Source of the DNA: Chromatiales bacterium
Lineage (GTDB): Bacteria > Pseudomonadota > Gammaproteobacteria > Chromatiales > Chromatiaceae
NCBI GenBank assembly: GCA_022360905.1
Contig: JAKSBX010000133.1
Coordinates: 1 to 34,073, forward strand
Reading direction: 5' to 3'
DNA length: 34,073 nt
The notes under the pieces were generated by a model. That model worked only from the letters and a program-made list of their open reading frames with translations. It was not told where the DNA came from and did not search any database. Position numbers and translations under genes: made by a program. This document shows positions 24,482-33,444 of this stretch, in pieces (within the stretch, counting starts at the first letter, position 1; each line of letters begins with the position of its first letter).

Positions 24482-26368
24482 TTAAAGCACTTTGATACTC
24501 CAGTAACCGATGATGTCACCATCCCGGATATCCGGGCCGACTGAACCCTTGCCCCAGAAGTAGTCGTTCATATTCGACATGCCACTGCTGCCAAGTACAC
24601 CCATCACCACCGGGACCACACCGGACGGTTGATTGGTATCGGTCGCCTCGAACCAGGCGGTTTTCACCGTCATCGGGCTGCTTTTCAGCATGTTGTCGGC
24701 AAACTCGCCGGAGAAGCTGCTCCAGGCATAGGCATTGGTATGGAAGCCAAGCAGCAGGTGAAGACCGTCGAACTCCTGTTTCCAACGGTCAAAACGTGAC
24801 ATGCCGCTCCACTCGTCCTTGAGAACCTGACAGGAGAGCAGTGCCAGCCACTCAAGATCCTTGTCACCCCAATCTTCGGTGGCGTCATCATGATCCAGGG
24901 TGCCGTCGTCATGGCTATTGTCTTCGAAGGTAAATCCACCACCATAACCGTGGCCGACGTAGAAGGTCATATCGGTATTGTCGATCCAGTTGCTGTCCTG
25001 GCTGGCTTTGAAGTCTTGCTCCCAGGCCAGGGTTCCCGACCAGCTGAAGCGCTCGGTAACCCCGGCACTCTGCATGCGATCGATAAAGCCCTGCTCAAGA
25101 TCACCAAACTCATTGGTCACCGCATTCTCGGTACCGTAATCCGTGATACCGCCGATCGCTTCCACAGCCGGGATCAGGGTCTCGAGCACTGCCGTGATGG
25201 CATTGGTGAAGAGACGGCTCACCGGGGACTCGCTTTGTGAGATCAGGTTGACAGGCAGATTGGCGGTGACGACCCGCTCGATGCCATTGGCATCGGTCAC
25301 CGTTACGCTGACGCTCTCCTGGCTGATTCCATCGCGCTGTTGCGGATTGAACGAAATGCTCGAACCACTCCTGTCCTGAAGCTTTGCATTTGTTGCACTC
25401 CAGTCGATCCGATAGGGCGGCATGCCACCTCTGATATCGACTTTTGCATTGATCGTTTTGCCGTCAAACCAGCTATCGAGAGCCACTTCCGGAACATACT
25501 CGTTACTGTCGACGGCAGGAATCAGTTGATGCAGAAGATTGACGATCTCGCCGTCGACAACGGCCGTTCCACCGCAATCATAGTGTGGCTGGATGGTCTT
25601 TACTGAAGTCAGATCCAGGCTGGGTGCAAAGTAGACCAGCTGGGTGGTGATGTTGAGCTTGTCGAACGCTTTGCTCTGTGCGCCGCTGAGAAGCTTTTCC
25701 CGACACTGCAGTTTGGCTTCGGTGTGATCGATCACCGCTACAGATTCACCCTGTTGCAGTGAGCGGTTGGCAAAATGGAGCTGGGTGGTGGTGCCCTCAC
25801 TGCCCACGGTTGTGGAGATTTTGGCGCCTGGTCCGATCAGTGGAATGTCACCGGCGTAGAGTTGCAGGTTCACCTTGGTGTCGATCATTTGATCGGCCAG
25901 GGTATTGCCATCGATATCCACCGCCTCAAACTGAGTATGGCGCAGTATCGGTTTATAGACTTCTGGCAAGAGGCCGATCTCATCCAATGCGCCTTCCAGT
26001 TGATGCAGAACAACATCCTCTTCAACCGGTTGGATCATTGACAGGGCATCAAAATCGATCTGTTCAATGGTTGTCGATCGCTTCTCTTCGTCCGCTTCAC
26101 CCCGTCCGACAATCCGGGTTGGAATGTAGTGGTGATTTTTTAAATCGATGTAACTGAGTTCACCGGTTCTTTGCACCTTTTCGAAATCGATTTCATCCGG
26201 GTTGGTATCAAGTAGCTTTGACAGTTGATAGGCCCGATTTTCCGACATGCCGTTATCGATAGCATGATAAACCGGTAAATCTTTGGCGAGTAGATGCCCC
26301 GGCAGGCCTATGGCTGAACAATACAAGGCGATTTTCACTGCTTTACTGGATTTTTTTAGAATATCCAT
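24482..26368 (-). CDS. Secreted DUF6345-like protein with a caspase-like HG...SC dyad
   Basis: 628 residues. A signal peptide (about 1-28, HLLAKD at the end) is followed by a largely unrecognised region (30-290) with Cys222 and Cys265. A beta-sandwich-like stretch of Ig/PKD flavour covers about 295-375 (GGMPPYRIDW, ESVSVTVTD). The C-terminal domain (400-628) has hydrophobic-HG (TFYVGHGYGGG, His473-Gly474), then an acidic DHDDATEDWGDKD segment, then hydrophobic-SC (WLALLSCQV, Ser512-Cys513). That order is the hallmark of clan CD cysteine peptidases (caspase, gingipain, CHAT). The DUF6345 name is my recognition of this C-terminal pattern. Protease activity is inferred and not shown. An AAGGATC site precedes the ATG. 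Confidence 0.75.
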   Translation of the reverse strand: MDILKKSSKAVKIALYCSAIGLPGHLLAKDLPVYHAIDNGMSENRAYQLSKLLDTNPDEIDFEKVQRTGELSYIDLKNHHYIPTRIVGRGEADEEKRSTTIEQIDFDALSMIQPVEEDVVLHQLEGALDEIGLLPEVYKPILRHTQFEAVDIDGNTLADQMIDTKVNLQLYAGDIPLIGPGAKISTTVGSEGTTTQLHFANRSLQQGESVAVIDHTEAKLQCREKLLSGAQSKAFDKLNITTQLVYFAPSLDLTSVKTIQPHYDCGGTAVVDGEIVNLLHQLIPAVDSNEYVPEVALDSWFDGKTINAKVDIRGGMPPYRIDWSATNAKLQDRSGSSISFNPQQRDGISQESVSVTVTDANGIERVVTANLPVNLISQSESPVSRLFTNAITAVLETLIPAVEAIGGITDYGTENAVTNEFGDLEQGFIDRMQSAGVTERFSWSGTLAWEQDFKASQDSNWIDNTDMTFYVGHGYGGGFTFEDNSHDDGTLDHDDATEDWGDKDLEWLALLSCQVLKDEWSGMSRFDRWKQEFDGLHLLLGFHTNAYAWSSFSGEFADNMLKSSPMTVKTAWFEATDTNQPSGVVPVVMGVLGSSGMSNMNDYFWGKGSVGPDIRDGDIIGYWSIKVL

Positions 26369-26659
26369 GTGATTGATCCTTTTTTAAATAGTATAAAAAT
26401 GAACTGGATGATCCATTAACTACCTGGATGCTCCCTTAAAGAACGATCCCTGATCGAACTGGGTGTTAAGCTACAGAAACTGGACATGGATAGGCTGTGG
26501 AATAGTACCAATCAGGCAGGTGATTTGTTCACATTCAGAATGAGTACCGTCGTGATTGGATCAGCAAGGGAGTGATCTGGTTACTGGATTGATCAGTGAG
26601 TTTTGGGTCGTGGTATAACCGCTGTGGAATCGTTGAAGATTTTGTCTTGTTGAACGGCA
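26369..26659. other. 291-bp intergenic region, no gene seen
   Basis: Lies between the caspase-like gene start and the end of the broken serine hydrolase gene. A 51-codon plus-strand stretch without stops (26420-26572) has a plausible composition. It has no start codon or ribosome site at its beginning, so it is not called. Confidence 0.4.
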
Positions 26660-27804
26660 TCAGAACCAGTCGTAGGCCGGATAACTGCCACCTATGGTCA
26701 TGGCCATGATCTTGTCGGTTATTTTGAACGCCCTTTCATTATTCGACATGACAATAACGGCCAGTTTCTCTTTGGGGTAACCAACCACAAAGTGTCTGAA
26801 ACCGGCCATGCTTCCCCAGTGCCAGAATGAGCTATTCGGACGGGTTTGCTGAAGGCCCCAGCCCAGTCCCCAATCAACACCTTTGGCGACCTCGGTTTGC
26901 GACTGAAGCAGTGTTGAGGCGATGCTGTCGGGATCGTTTGAACGCTTGATCATATGTTCAACAAACCTGGCGTAGTCTGGTAGCGTGGTGAACAGACTCC
27001 AGGCGGAAAAAGCGGATTGCGGTCGGCTTTTTGTCGTATATTGTTTGCCTTTTGAGTCATAACTTTGGGCTAGATGGTTACTGTAATCGGCGTGCCATAC
27101 ATAGCTGCTGTTGCTCATACCGAGCGGCTCGAAAACGGTTTCTATGGCCAGTTGTTCGAGGCCTTTTCCGGATAGCTTTTCTATCACCTTCTGCAGATAG
27201 AGATAACCATGACCGGAATAGTTGAAATCACTGCCTGGTGCGAAGTGGAATTTCAACTCACCGGTGTTTGTACCCAAATTGGGTAGACCGCTGGTATGAG
27301 TGAGGATCATTCTGGCGGTGATTTGCGTTGACCTGGGGTCGTCATCAATGACCTTCTCTTTAAGATAAGGATAGAGGGGGCGTCAAGATCCAATAGACCC
27401 TGCTTGGCCAGTGCCACCACGATATAGGCAAACACTGGCTTACCCAGCGAGGCGACCCGAAACAGGGTGTTTTCATCCAATCTTTTTTCCGGAGATGTAC
27501 GGCTCCGACCGAAAGATCTCAGCAGACAGAGCTGCCCATCCCTGATGACGCCGACGGAGAGTCCGGTGATCCGATATTTTTCGATCAACCCGGATATGTT
27601 GCTGTTTATGGTGTTGCTGAGTTGCTCAATGGAGGTATCTGCGGTTAGCGGTCCGTCCCGATTGCAAGCCGATAATATTAAGATCAGTAGGGGAATTAGC
27701 AGATAGATGGCCGGCTGGCCGAATCTGCCGGATTGATCGGCTTTGATCGTTGTGTGACTCAATGTTTGCTCTGTCCTGAACCTATTATCCTTTTGACATC
27801 CCAT
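26660..27804 (-). pseudogene. Serine beta-lactamase/esterase-like lipoprotein gene, frameshifted at a G5 tract
   Basis: Two open frames make up one class C beta-lactamase-fold protein. The first (27307-27804) has a lipobox LSAC with Cys47 and the catalytic S-x-x-K (VASLGK, Ser119-Lys122), then goes out of frame after LDLDAP. The second (26660-27310) resumes with MILTHTSGLPNLG, the conserved block after S-x-x-K. It contains F-N-Y-S-G-H-G-Y in the Y-x-N position and WHWGSMAGF for the H-x-G motif. One extra base in the GGGGG tract at 27376-27380 would restore PLYPYLKEKVIDDD and a continuous protein of about 382 residues. The break is therefore a single-base loss, from mutation, slippage or a sequencing error. 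As read the gene is inactive. Substrate unknown; such lipoproteins often are esterases. Confidence 0.85.
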
Positions 27805-28177
27805 TGTATCAGCACAATAACGATAATAAATGTGTGTTTGTTAAGCGCGTTTGAATTGTTATCTGTAACTCATATCAGCGCTGAATCGACTATCATTTGC
27901 GGAATAGAGCGGTATTTGTTTGGCCTGGGAACTCGAAAGGATTGTGGCTTTCAAAATGGCGGTACTCTAAATGATCTTTGAGAAACGGAGTCTCTGATTA
28001 ATTCTCTCTATTATCATCTCGGCTCATACAGGGATCGTGAAAAATCAAGCCTATCGATCTCGGCTTTCGCCGAAAGGGCCGATTTTTCAGAGATTTCATA
28101 AAAAAATATCAAATATAACGAGCGTGTTATGCCCACTGGCCATCAACGGCTGGCAATACCACGAGGAGGTTGATGTG
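27805..28177. promoter_or_regulatory. 373-bp leader of the molybdenum hydroxylase operon with a two-level hairpin
   Basis: No gene. At 28038-28089, TGAAAAATC and GATTTTTCA pair around an inner TCGGC-TTTC-GCCGA hairpin (28060-28073), which could act as a leader structure or terminator/antiterminator. A GAGGAGG ribosome site at 28163-28169 serves the first gene. A longer open frame from 28037 runs through this structure, but its extra 47 residues have no family match. I cannot assign it to a known riboswitch class. Confidence 0.5.
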
Positions 28178-28642
28178 TTGAATCTGTCGATTAACGGAAA
28201 GCGTCACGCCCTGGATCTTGATCCTCAGACCCCGCTGCTCTGGGCAATTCGGGATCAGGTCGGCCTGACAGGTACCAAGTACAGCTGCGGCATTGCCCAG
28301 TGCGGCAGCTGCACCGTCTATCTGGATGGAGCACCGGTTCGCGCCTGTATCACACCGGTATCCGATGCGGTGGGCAAGGAGGTTACCACCATTGAAGGAC
28401 TCGCTACCCCGGCCGGCCAGGCGGTACAGGCGGCATGGAGAGAGCTGGAGGTGGTGCAGTGCGGTTATTGTCAGTCGGGACAGATCATGTCTGCCGCCTC
28501 CCTGTTGCAGCGCAACCGCAAGCCGACCGATGCGGATATCGATCAGGCCATGCAGGGTAATCTCTGCCGCTGTGCGACCTACGCGAGGATTCGCCGGGCG
28601 ATCAAAGTGGCGGCGGATAAGCTTGCCGGGGGAGCGTCATGA
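28178..28642 (+). CDS. Molybdenum hydroxylase 2Fe-2S subunit (IorA-like)
   Basis: Electron-transfer subunit of a xanthine oxidase family enzyme, 154 residues with a TTG start. The TTG lies 8 bases after GAGGAGG and gives [16 protein letters not shown], matching the usual family N-terminus. A GTG one codon earlier is an alternative. The plant-type ferredoxin cluster ligands are Cys37, 42, 45 and 57 ([10 protein letters not shown]). The second cluster ligands are Cys95, 98, 130 and 132 (QCGYC and LCRC). The two-subunit layout with the Tat-exported large subunit, and no FAD subunit, is that of isoquinoline 1-oxidoreductase/aldehyde dehydrogenase types. The four-base overlap with the next gene (ATGA) indicates coupling. 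Confidence 0.94.
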   Translation: MNLSINGKRHALDLDPQTPLLWAIRDQVGLTGTKYSCGIAQCGSCTVYLDGAPVRACITPVSDAVGKEVTTIEGLATPAGQAVQAAWRELEVVQCGYCQSGQIMSAASLLQRNRKPTDADIDQAMQGNLCRCATYARIRRAIKVAADKLAGGAS

Positions 28643-30828
28643 AAACTGATCACATCGTCAATATCAGTCGTCGACGCTTTATTGCCGGGAGTGCGGTATC
28701 AATCGCGGGATTGACGCTGGGCATCATCCCCAATGTCGGTGCTGAGCAGCGCGAAGCCGGGCCGGGAATCGCCGGACAGGCACCTGAGACGGCCGGGGAT
28801 TTCTCACCCAATGCCTTTTTGCGTATCGATGGGGATGGAATCGTCACCGTCATCTCCAAACACCTGGAGATGGGGCAGGGTACCTACACCGGTTTGGCTA
28901 CCCTAGTGGCGGAAGAGCTGGAGGCAGACTGGGAGATGGTCAGAGTGGAAGGCGCGCCTGCGGATGCCGTTCGATACAACAACCTCTTCTGGGGTAAGGC
29001 CCAGGGTACCGGTGGTAGCACGGCAATCGCCAATTCCTGGGAACAGATGAGAAGGGCAGGGGCGGCCGCCAGGCAGATGCTGATTCAGGCAGCGGCCAAA
29101 CAGTGGCAGGTGGCGGCTGGTGAAATCACCGTTAAATCCGGGGTGCTCAGCCATGCGCCGAGCGGTCGTCAAGCCGGCTTCGGTGAGTTGGCGGCGCTGG
29201 CGGCGCAACAGCCTGTGCCCGAGACGGTTGAGCTTAAAGATCCCAAAGCATTCACCTTGATCGGTCAGCGCATCCCCCGTAAGGACAGTCTGGAGAAGAT
29301 CAATGGGCAGGCCATATTCACCCAGGATGTGAAACTGCCCGGCATGCTGACCGCCGTGGTGTTACACCCACCCCGGCTTGGTGCAACGGTGTCGAAAATC
29401 GACCCCAAGGGCGCGATGGCCGTGAAGGGTGTCAGAGAGGTCATCGAGATTCCTTCCGGAGTGGCTGTGGTTGCCGACGATTTCTGGCAGGCAAAGCTGG
29501 GTAGAGATGCGCTATCTGTAACCTGGGATGAATCGAAAGCCTTTGCCAAGAGTTCTGAGCAGATCCTGGACGACTACCGACAACTTGCACAAAAACCGGG
29601 ACTGGCCGCTCGCACAGAGGGTAGTGCCGCAACCGCCATGGCGTCGGCCGACGACACCATCGAGGCAGAATACAGTGTGCCTTTTCTCTCCCACTCCGCG
29701 ATGGAGCCGATGAACTGTGTGGTACGCATCGATAAAGAGCGGTGCGAGGTGTGGAATGGGGAGCAGATGCAGACCAGTGATCAACATCAGATTGCGGGTC
29801 TGCTGGGTCTCGAGCCACACCAGGTACATATCAACATGCTCTATGCCGGTGGCTCCTTCGGTCGTCGTGCCAATCCTGCAGCGGACTATCTGCTGGAGAC
29901 CGTGCACATAGCCAAAGCACTGAAGCCGGGCACCCCGCTGAAAATGGTCTGGACCCGGGAGGATGATACCCATGGCGGTTACTACCGCCCGATCTATCTG
30001 CACCGAATGCGGGCTGCCCTGAATGATCAGGGTGGGCCCCATGTCTGGGAACAACGTATCGTCGGCCAGTCGATTCTCAAAGGCACGCCTTTCGAATCGG
30101 TTATGGTAAAAGATGGTGTCGACATGACTTCGGTGGAGGGAGCGGCGAATCTGCCCTATGAGATAGAGAATCTCCAGGTTGATCTGCACTCTCCCGAGCT
30201 GCCTGTGCCGGTTCTCTGGTGGCGTTCTGTCGGCTCCACCCATACCGCATTCGCGGTGGAGAGTTTCATCGATGAGTTGGCGGTCAAGGCTGGGCAGGAT
30301 CCCCTGGTGTATCGGCGCAAACTGCTGCGTAACCATCCGCGACATCTCGGTGTGTTGAATTTGGCAGCGGAGAAAGCCGGTTGGGGGGAACCCATGGGAC
30401 GCAACCGGGGACAGGGGATTGCGGTACATGAGTCGTTCAACTCCTATGTGGCGCAGGTGGCCGAGGTATCGGTGCGGCGTAACGTGATCAGTGTGGACCG
30501 GGTGGTGATTGCGGTGGATTGCGGCGTGGCGATCAACCCGGATGTGATTGAAGCCCAGATGGAGGGAGGCATGGGGTTTGGTCTATCGGCAGCCCTATAC
30601 AGTGAGCTGACCTTCAGAGAGGGTCGCATCGAGCAGTCCAATTTCCAAGACTATCGGGTCTTGCGGATCGATCAAATGCCGGAGGTTGAAGTGCATATCG
30701 TGGCTTCGGCTGAACCCCCCACCGGGGTAGGCGAGCCGGCAACACCGGTGATTGCGCCGGCTGTGGCGAATGCAGTCTATGCGGCAACCGGGAAGCGACT
30801 GCGTCAGCTGCCGCTACGGCTCGGCTGA
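28639..30828 (+). CDS. Molybdopterin-binding subunit of aldehyde/isoquinoline oxidoreductase (IorB-like)
   Basis: 729 residues, the catalytic subunit that hydroxylates an aldehyde or N-heterocycle using a molybdenum-cytosine dinucleotide cofactor. A twin-arginine signal [11 protein letters not shown] (10-20) sends the folded enzyme to the periplasm, carrying the 2Fe-2S partner. GGSFGRR (404-410) and GVGEP with the catalytic Glu699 are cofactor/active-site signatures. [17 protein letters not shown] is a typical early block. A GGGGGAG site and ATGA overlap couple it to the small subunit. The substrate cannot be told; cytochrome acceptors are not encoded here. Confidence 0.94.
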   Translation: MKTDHIVNISRRRFIAGSAVSIAGLTLGIIPNVGAEQREAGPGIAGQAPETAGDFSPNAFLRIDGDGIVTVISKHLEMGQGTYTGLATLVAEELEADWEMVRVEGAPADAVRYNNLFWGKAQGTGGSTAIANSWEQMRRAGAAARQMLIQAAAKQWQVAAGEITVKSGVLSHAPSGRQAGFGELAALAAQQPVPETVELKDPKAFTLIGQRIPRKDSLEKINGQAIFTQDVKLPGMLTAVVLHPPRLGATVSKIDPKGAMAVKGVREVIEIPSGVAVVADDFWQAKLGRDALSVTWDESKAFAKSSEQILDDYRQLAQKPGLAARTEGSAATAMASADDTIEAEYSVPFLSHSAMEPMNCVVRIDKERCEVWNGEQMQTSDQHQIAGLLGLEPHQVHINMLYAGGSFGRRANPAADYLLETVHIAKALKPGTPLKMVWTREDDTHGGYYRPIYLHRMRAALNDQGGPHVWEQRIVGQSILKGTPFESVMVKDGVDMTSVEGAANLPYEIENLQVDLHSPELPVPVLWWRSVGSTHTAFAVESFIDELAVKAGQDPLVYRRKLLRNHPRHLGVLNLAAEKAGWGEPMGRNRGQGIAVHESFNSYVAQVAEVSVRRNVISVDRVVIAVDCGVAINPDVIEAQMEGGMGFGLSAALYSELTFREGRIEQSNFQDYRVLRIDQMPEVEVHIVASAEPPTGVGEPATPVIAPAVANAVYAATGKRLRQLPLRLG

Positions 30829-31817
30829 TGGGTTACCCTGATACAAGCGGTCTGGCCTCTGACGATCTGGAGGTGATTCGCACAGCCGCCGATTGGTTGG
30901 CCGAAGGTGTACCGGTCGCCCTGGTTACGGTGCTGAAAACCTGGGGCTCATCACCAAGGCCGCCAGGCTCCCTGCTGGCGATCCATAAGGCCGGTCATAC
31001 GGTTGGCTCGGTTTCCGGCGGCTGTGTGGAGGAGACCCTGGTAGCCAGCCACTGTAAAGGTGAGTTGGGGGAAGAGAGTCCGACACTGGTCGATTTCGGG
31101 GTTGAAAAGGTTGAGGCGGAGCGGCTCGGTCTGCCCTGCGGTGGTCGCCTGGAACTGATGGTTGAATTGCTGAATTCCGCCGACAGCCTGAAACCGCTGT
31201 TGGATCGGATGGGTGAGGGGCAGCTCATCGCTCGTCGGGTGGTGTTGGAATCCGGCGAGGTCACCTTGCAGACCGGCGGGGCCGGTATCGAATTCGAGGT
31301 GAACCGGAATTGGGTAACCAAGGTGTACGGCCCGGCCTGGCAGCTGTTGCTGATCGGTAACGGACAGATCGCACGCCATCTTGCCCGAATCGCGATCACA
31401 CTCGATTATCGGGTGACGATCTGCGATCCGCGCGCTGAATTTATCGATCAAAACCCGTTAGTGGGTGTTCACTATTCAAAGAGGATGCCGGATGACGAAG
31501 TGGCGGGATTGAAGGATGTTGCCAGGACAGCCGTAGTAACATTGGCCCACGACCCCCGTCAGGACGACCTGGGTCTGACGGCTGCCCTGGAGCGGGCCGT
31601 TTTCTATATCGGCGCGCTGGGTTCCCGACGCACTGCGAAAAAGCGCAGAGAGCGGCTGACAGAGATCGGCCACAGTGCCGATCAGATTGCCCGGATTCAT
31701 GCTCCGGCGGGCCTTTCAATCGGTAGCAAACGTCCCGCTGAGATCGCTCTCTCCATCCTGGCGGAAATCACCGCTGTGCGTAATCGTGTTGGTGCGGGCA
31801 GCCTGGCAGGAGGCTAA
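30828..31817 (+). CDS. XdhC-family molybdenum cofactor maturation protein
   Basis: Binds and protects the molybdenum cofactor, helps its sulfuration and inserts it into hydroxylases of the xanthine oxidase family. 329 residues in two parts. The N-terminal XdhC/CoxI domain has VTVLKTWGSSPRPPGSLLAI and SVSGGCVEE, plus the LPCGGRLELMVE block. The C-terminal Rossmann domain (about 165-320) has LLLIGNGQIARHLA and YIGALGSRRTAKKRRERL. The start overlaps the IorB-like stop by one base (TGATG), so the maturation factor is co-translated with its client. Confidence 0.95.
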   Translation: MGYPDTSGLASDDLEVIRTAADWLAEGVPVALVTVLKTWGSSPRPPGSLLAIHKAGHTVGSVSGGCVEETLVASHCKGELGEESPTLVDFGVEKVEAERLGLPCGGRLELMVELLNSADSLKPLLDRMGEGQLIARRVVLESGEVTLQTGGAGIEFEVNRNWVTKVYGPAWQLLLIGNGQIARHLARIAITLDYRVTICDPRAEFIDQNPLVGVHYSKRMPDDEVAGLKDVARTAVVTLAHDPRQDDLGLTAALERAVFYIGALGSRRTAKKRRERLTEIGHSADQIARIHAPAGLSIGSKRPAEIALSILAEITAVRNRVGAGSLAGG

Positions 31818-31819
31818 AC

Positions 31820-32428
31820 ATGTCACCACCGGTAGGTATTCTATTGGCAGCCGGCAACAGCAGCCGCTTCGGCACCAATAAGTTGTTGCAACCAATGGCT
31901 GATGGCGAGCCGATGGCGGTGATGGCTGCACGACATTTAATGACGGCCGTTCCCCGGGGCGTGGCGGTTGTCCGACCGAACGACATTGAGTTGTCCTCAG
32001 CCTTGACCGAGCTGGGTTATCGGGTGGTTGAGAATCGGCAGTCGGAGTTGGGAATGGGCGAGAGTCTGGCGGAGGCGGTCAGAGCCTCCCTCGATGCGGG
32101 TGGCTGGCTGGTCGCGCTGGGGGATATGCCCTGGATCAAACCGCAAACCATTGCCGAAGTGGCCATACGGCTGGAGCAGGGGGCTTCCCTTGTTGCGCCG
32201 ATGCATAATGGAAAGCGGGGGCATCCAGTTGGCTTTGCTGCCCGCTGGGGAGAGCGGTTGATCGATCTGAGCGGGGATCACGGAGCCAAAAAGCTGCTTA
32301 TCGACTATCCCAACGAGCTGGAGCTGCTGCCTTCGGATGATCCCGGAATCCTGGTGGACGTGGATTTTCCCGAGCAGTTGTCAGAGGCCGAGCTCGATTG
32401 TATCTCGGGTAACGAATCACTCCGTTAA
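31820..32428 (+). CDS. MocA-like molybdenum cofactor cytidylyltransferase
   Basis: Nucleotidyltransferase (MobA/GlmU fold) that joins CMP to molybdopterin to form the MCD cofactor used by the xanthine oxidase family. 202 residues. The nucleotide loop LLAAGNSSRFGTNKLL (8-23) and LGDMPWIKP (about 93-101) are signatures of the MocA branch. GHPVGFAARW follows. The gene starts 3 bp after xdhC with an AGGAGG site, and it completes a cofactor-plus-enzyme operon. Specificity for CTP is inferred from the client enzyme. Confidence 0.92.
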   Translation: MSPPVGILLAAGNSSRFGTNKLLQPMADGEPMAVMAARHLMTAVPRGVAVVRPNDIELSSALTELGYRVVENRQSELGMGESLAEAVRASLDAGGWLVALGDMPWIKPQTIAEVAIRLEQGASLVAPMHNGKRGHPVGFAARWGERLIDLSGDHGAKKLLIDYPNELELLPSDDPGILVDVDFPEQLSEAELDCISGNESLR

Positions 32429-32438
32429 GAGGTGGCCT

Positions 32439-32744
32439 TCAGGCAACTTGATCCGGCCACCTGTACTTCGGTGGGTATTTGCCGTTGGCTTCAGGGATCA
32501 GGCCCTCATCCGAGAGTAACCGATACTGTCTCTGGTTGCCGGGGTAATCGGCAATTCTCCGTTGACCTGTGATCAATCGAAACCAGGGCAGGTTGCTGTC
32601 TGCAGGCAGTTTTCTTAACCAGGCCAGAACCTGGCGCACATGGACACCGCAAAGTTTGGCCATATCCCCATAACTGCAGTAACGGCCGGCTGGAATCGAA
32701 GCAAGGTTGGTATAGAACACTTGACGCAACTCATCACTGGCCAT
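32439..32744 (-). CDS. Alkyltransferase-like protein (ATL), Trp in place of the MGMT cysteine
   Basis: 101 residues from the ATG at 32742-32744, preceded by GGAGA; a 72-residue longer frame overlaps the next gene and is rejected. It matches the DNA-binding domain of O6-alkylguanine-DNA alkyltransferase: IPAGRYCSYGDMAKLCG, then LPWFRLITGQRRIA. The active site P-C-H-R of MGMT reads P-W-F-R (Pro53-Trp54-Phe55-Arg56). ATL proteins with Trp at that position bind O6-alkylguanine without removing the alkyl group and flag the lesion for nucleotide excision repair. Non-enzymatic DNA-damage recognition is therefore expected. Convergent with the MocA gene. Confidence 0.93.
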   Translation of the reverse strand: MASDELRQVFYTNLASIPAGRYCSYGDMAKLCGVHVRQVLAWLRKLPADSNLPWFRLITGQRRIADYPGNQRQYRLLSDEGLIPEANGKYPPKYRWPDQVA

Positions 32745-32758
32745 TGATGTTCTCCACT

Positions 32759-32807
32759 TAACAGACCTTGATATTAACACGACATACTTAGTCGCCGGAT
32801 TAATATT
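32759..32807. repeat. Compound repeat upstream of the ATL gene
   Basis: TTAACAGACC (32759-32768) and ATTAACACGAC (32772-32782) resemble, in reverse, the GTGTTAAC/TAACAGACC boxes upstream of dctP and tetR. Directly beside it, GTCGCCGGATTAATATT (32791-32807) is the complement of an AATATTAATCCGGCGAC version of the dispersed repeat. The two repeat families sit next to each other here. Confidence 0.5.
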
Positions 32808-32847
32808 ACAGATACGGGAGCGATCATAGAGAGGCCCGGGCAGCCGC

Positions 32848-33444
32848 TCAAGCATCGTTGAGTAGGGTACGGAACCTTCGATAGACCCAGACATGGGCCG
32901 GCGGGAAATTCCACAGGATACGATCAATACGATAACCATACACCTGCATTGAGTGGGCAAGTTGTTTCGGGATCGGAGGTGCCGGGGAGTAGGTATATTG
33001 AATCAGTTTTCCATCATGGTGGAGGCTGCTGAATATGGCGGATAAGACTCTGATCCGGGTGTGGATACGCATGTTTAGCAGGGGCAGGCTGGAGACCACG
33101 TTTTCTGCCAATCCCAGATCGTTCTGTTTCAGCAGTTGCTGCAGTCGGGAGGCATCCCCCGCCAGGATGGCTAGGGTGGGGAATTGGCTGGTCAGTTTAT
33201 CCGCCAGTATCTGATCCTTCTCCACCACCACCAGGCGTTTTGGGTTGATACCTCTGCCAAGCAGAGCCGAGGTCACGGCACCGGTACCGGCGCCAAGCTC
33301 AATGGTGAGTCCGTTCACACTATCGACCTGTGCGGCCATGGCCTGGGCCAGGCAACCACTACTGGGAAACAGTGCGCCGACTTGGCGCGGGTTGCGTATC
33401 CAGGCCGAGATAAAATCCGGTTTTGATTTTAATTGGTTCAACAT
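32848..33444 (-). CDS. PmtA-like SAM-dependent methyltransferase
   Basis: 198 residues. FISAWIRNPRQVGALFPSSGCLAQAM is the opening typical of the short PmtA-type phospholipid N-methyltransferases and their KsgA-like relatives. TIELGAGTGAVTSALL is SAM motif I and VVVEKD is motif II. SSLPLLNM resembles the S-x-L-P-x-x post-I region of the family. The likely reaction is methylation of phosphatidylethanolamine toward phosphatidylcholine, but other substrates (rRNA-like) cannot be excluded. The start codon has no good ribosome site. The 3' end is 103 bp from the ATL start, on the same strand, so it may head a two-gene unit with it. Confidence 0.8.
   Translation of the reverse strand: MLNQLKSKPDFISAWIRNPRQVGALFPSSGCLAQAMAAQVDSVNGLTIELGAGTGAVTSALLGRGINPKRLVVVEKDQILADKLTSQFPTLAILAGDASRLQQLLKQNDLGLAENVVSSLPLLNMRIHTRIRVLSAIFSSLHHDGKLIQYTYSPAPPIPKQLAHSMQVYGYRIDRILWNFPPAHVWVYRRFRTLLNDA

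Noticed and set aside
26420..26572. 51-codon plus-strand stop-free stretch with protein-like composition
   Set aside because: It begins right after a stop codon without a start codon or ribosome site; no family match. Could be a gene remnant but cannot be supported.
27805..28177. Molybdenum cofactor riboswitch
   Set aside because: The visible hairpin is too small and lacks the multi-stem layout I would need to call that class.
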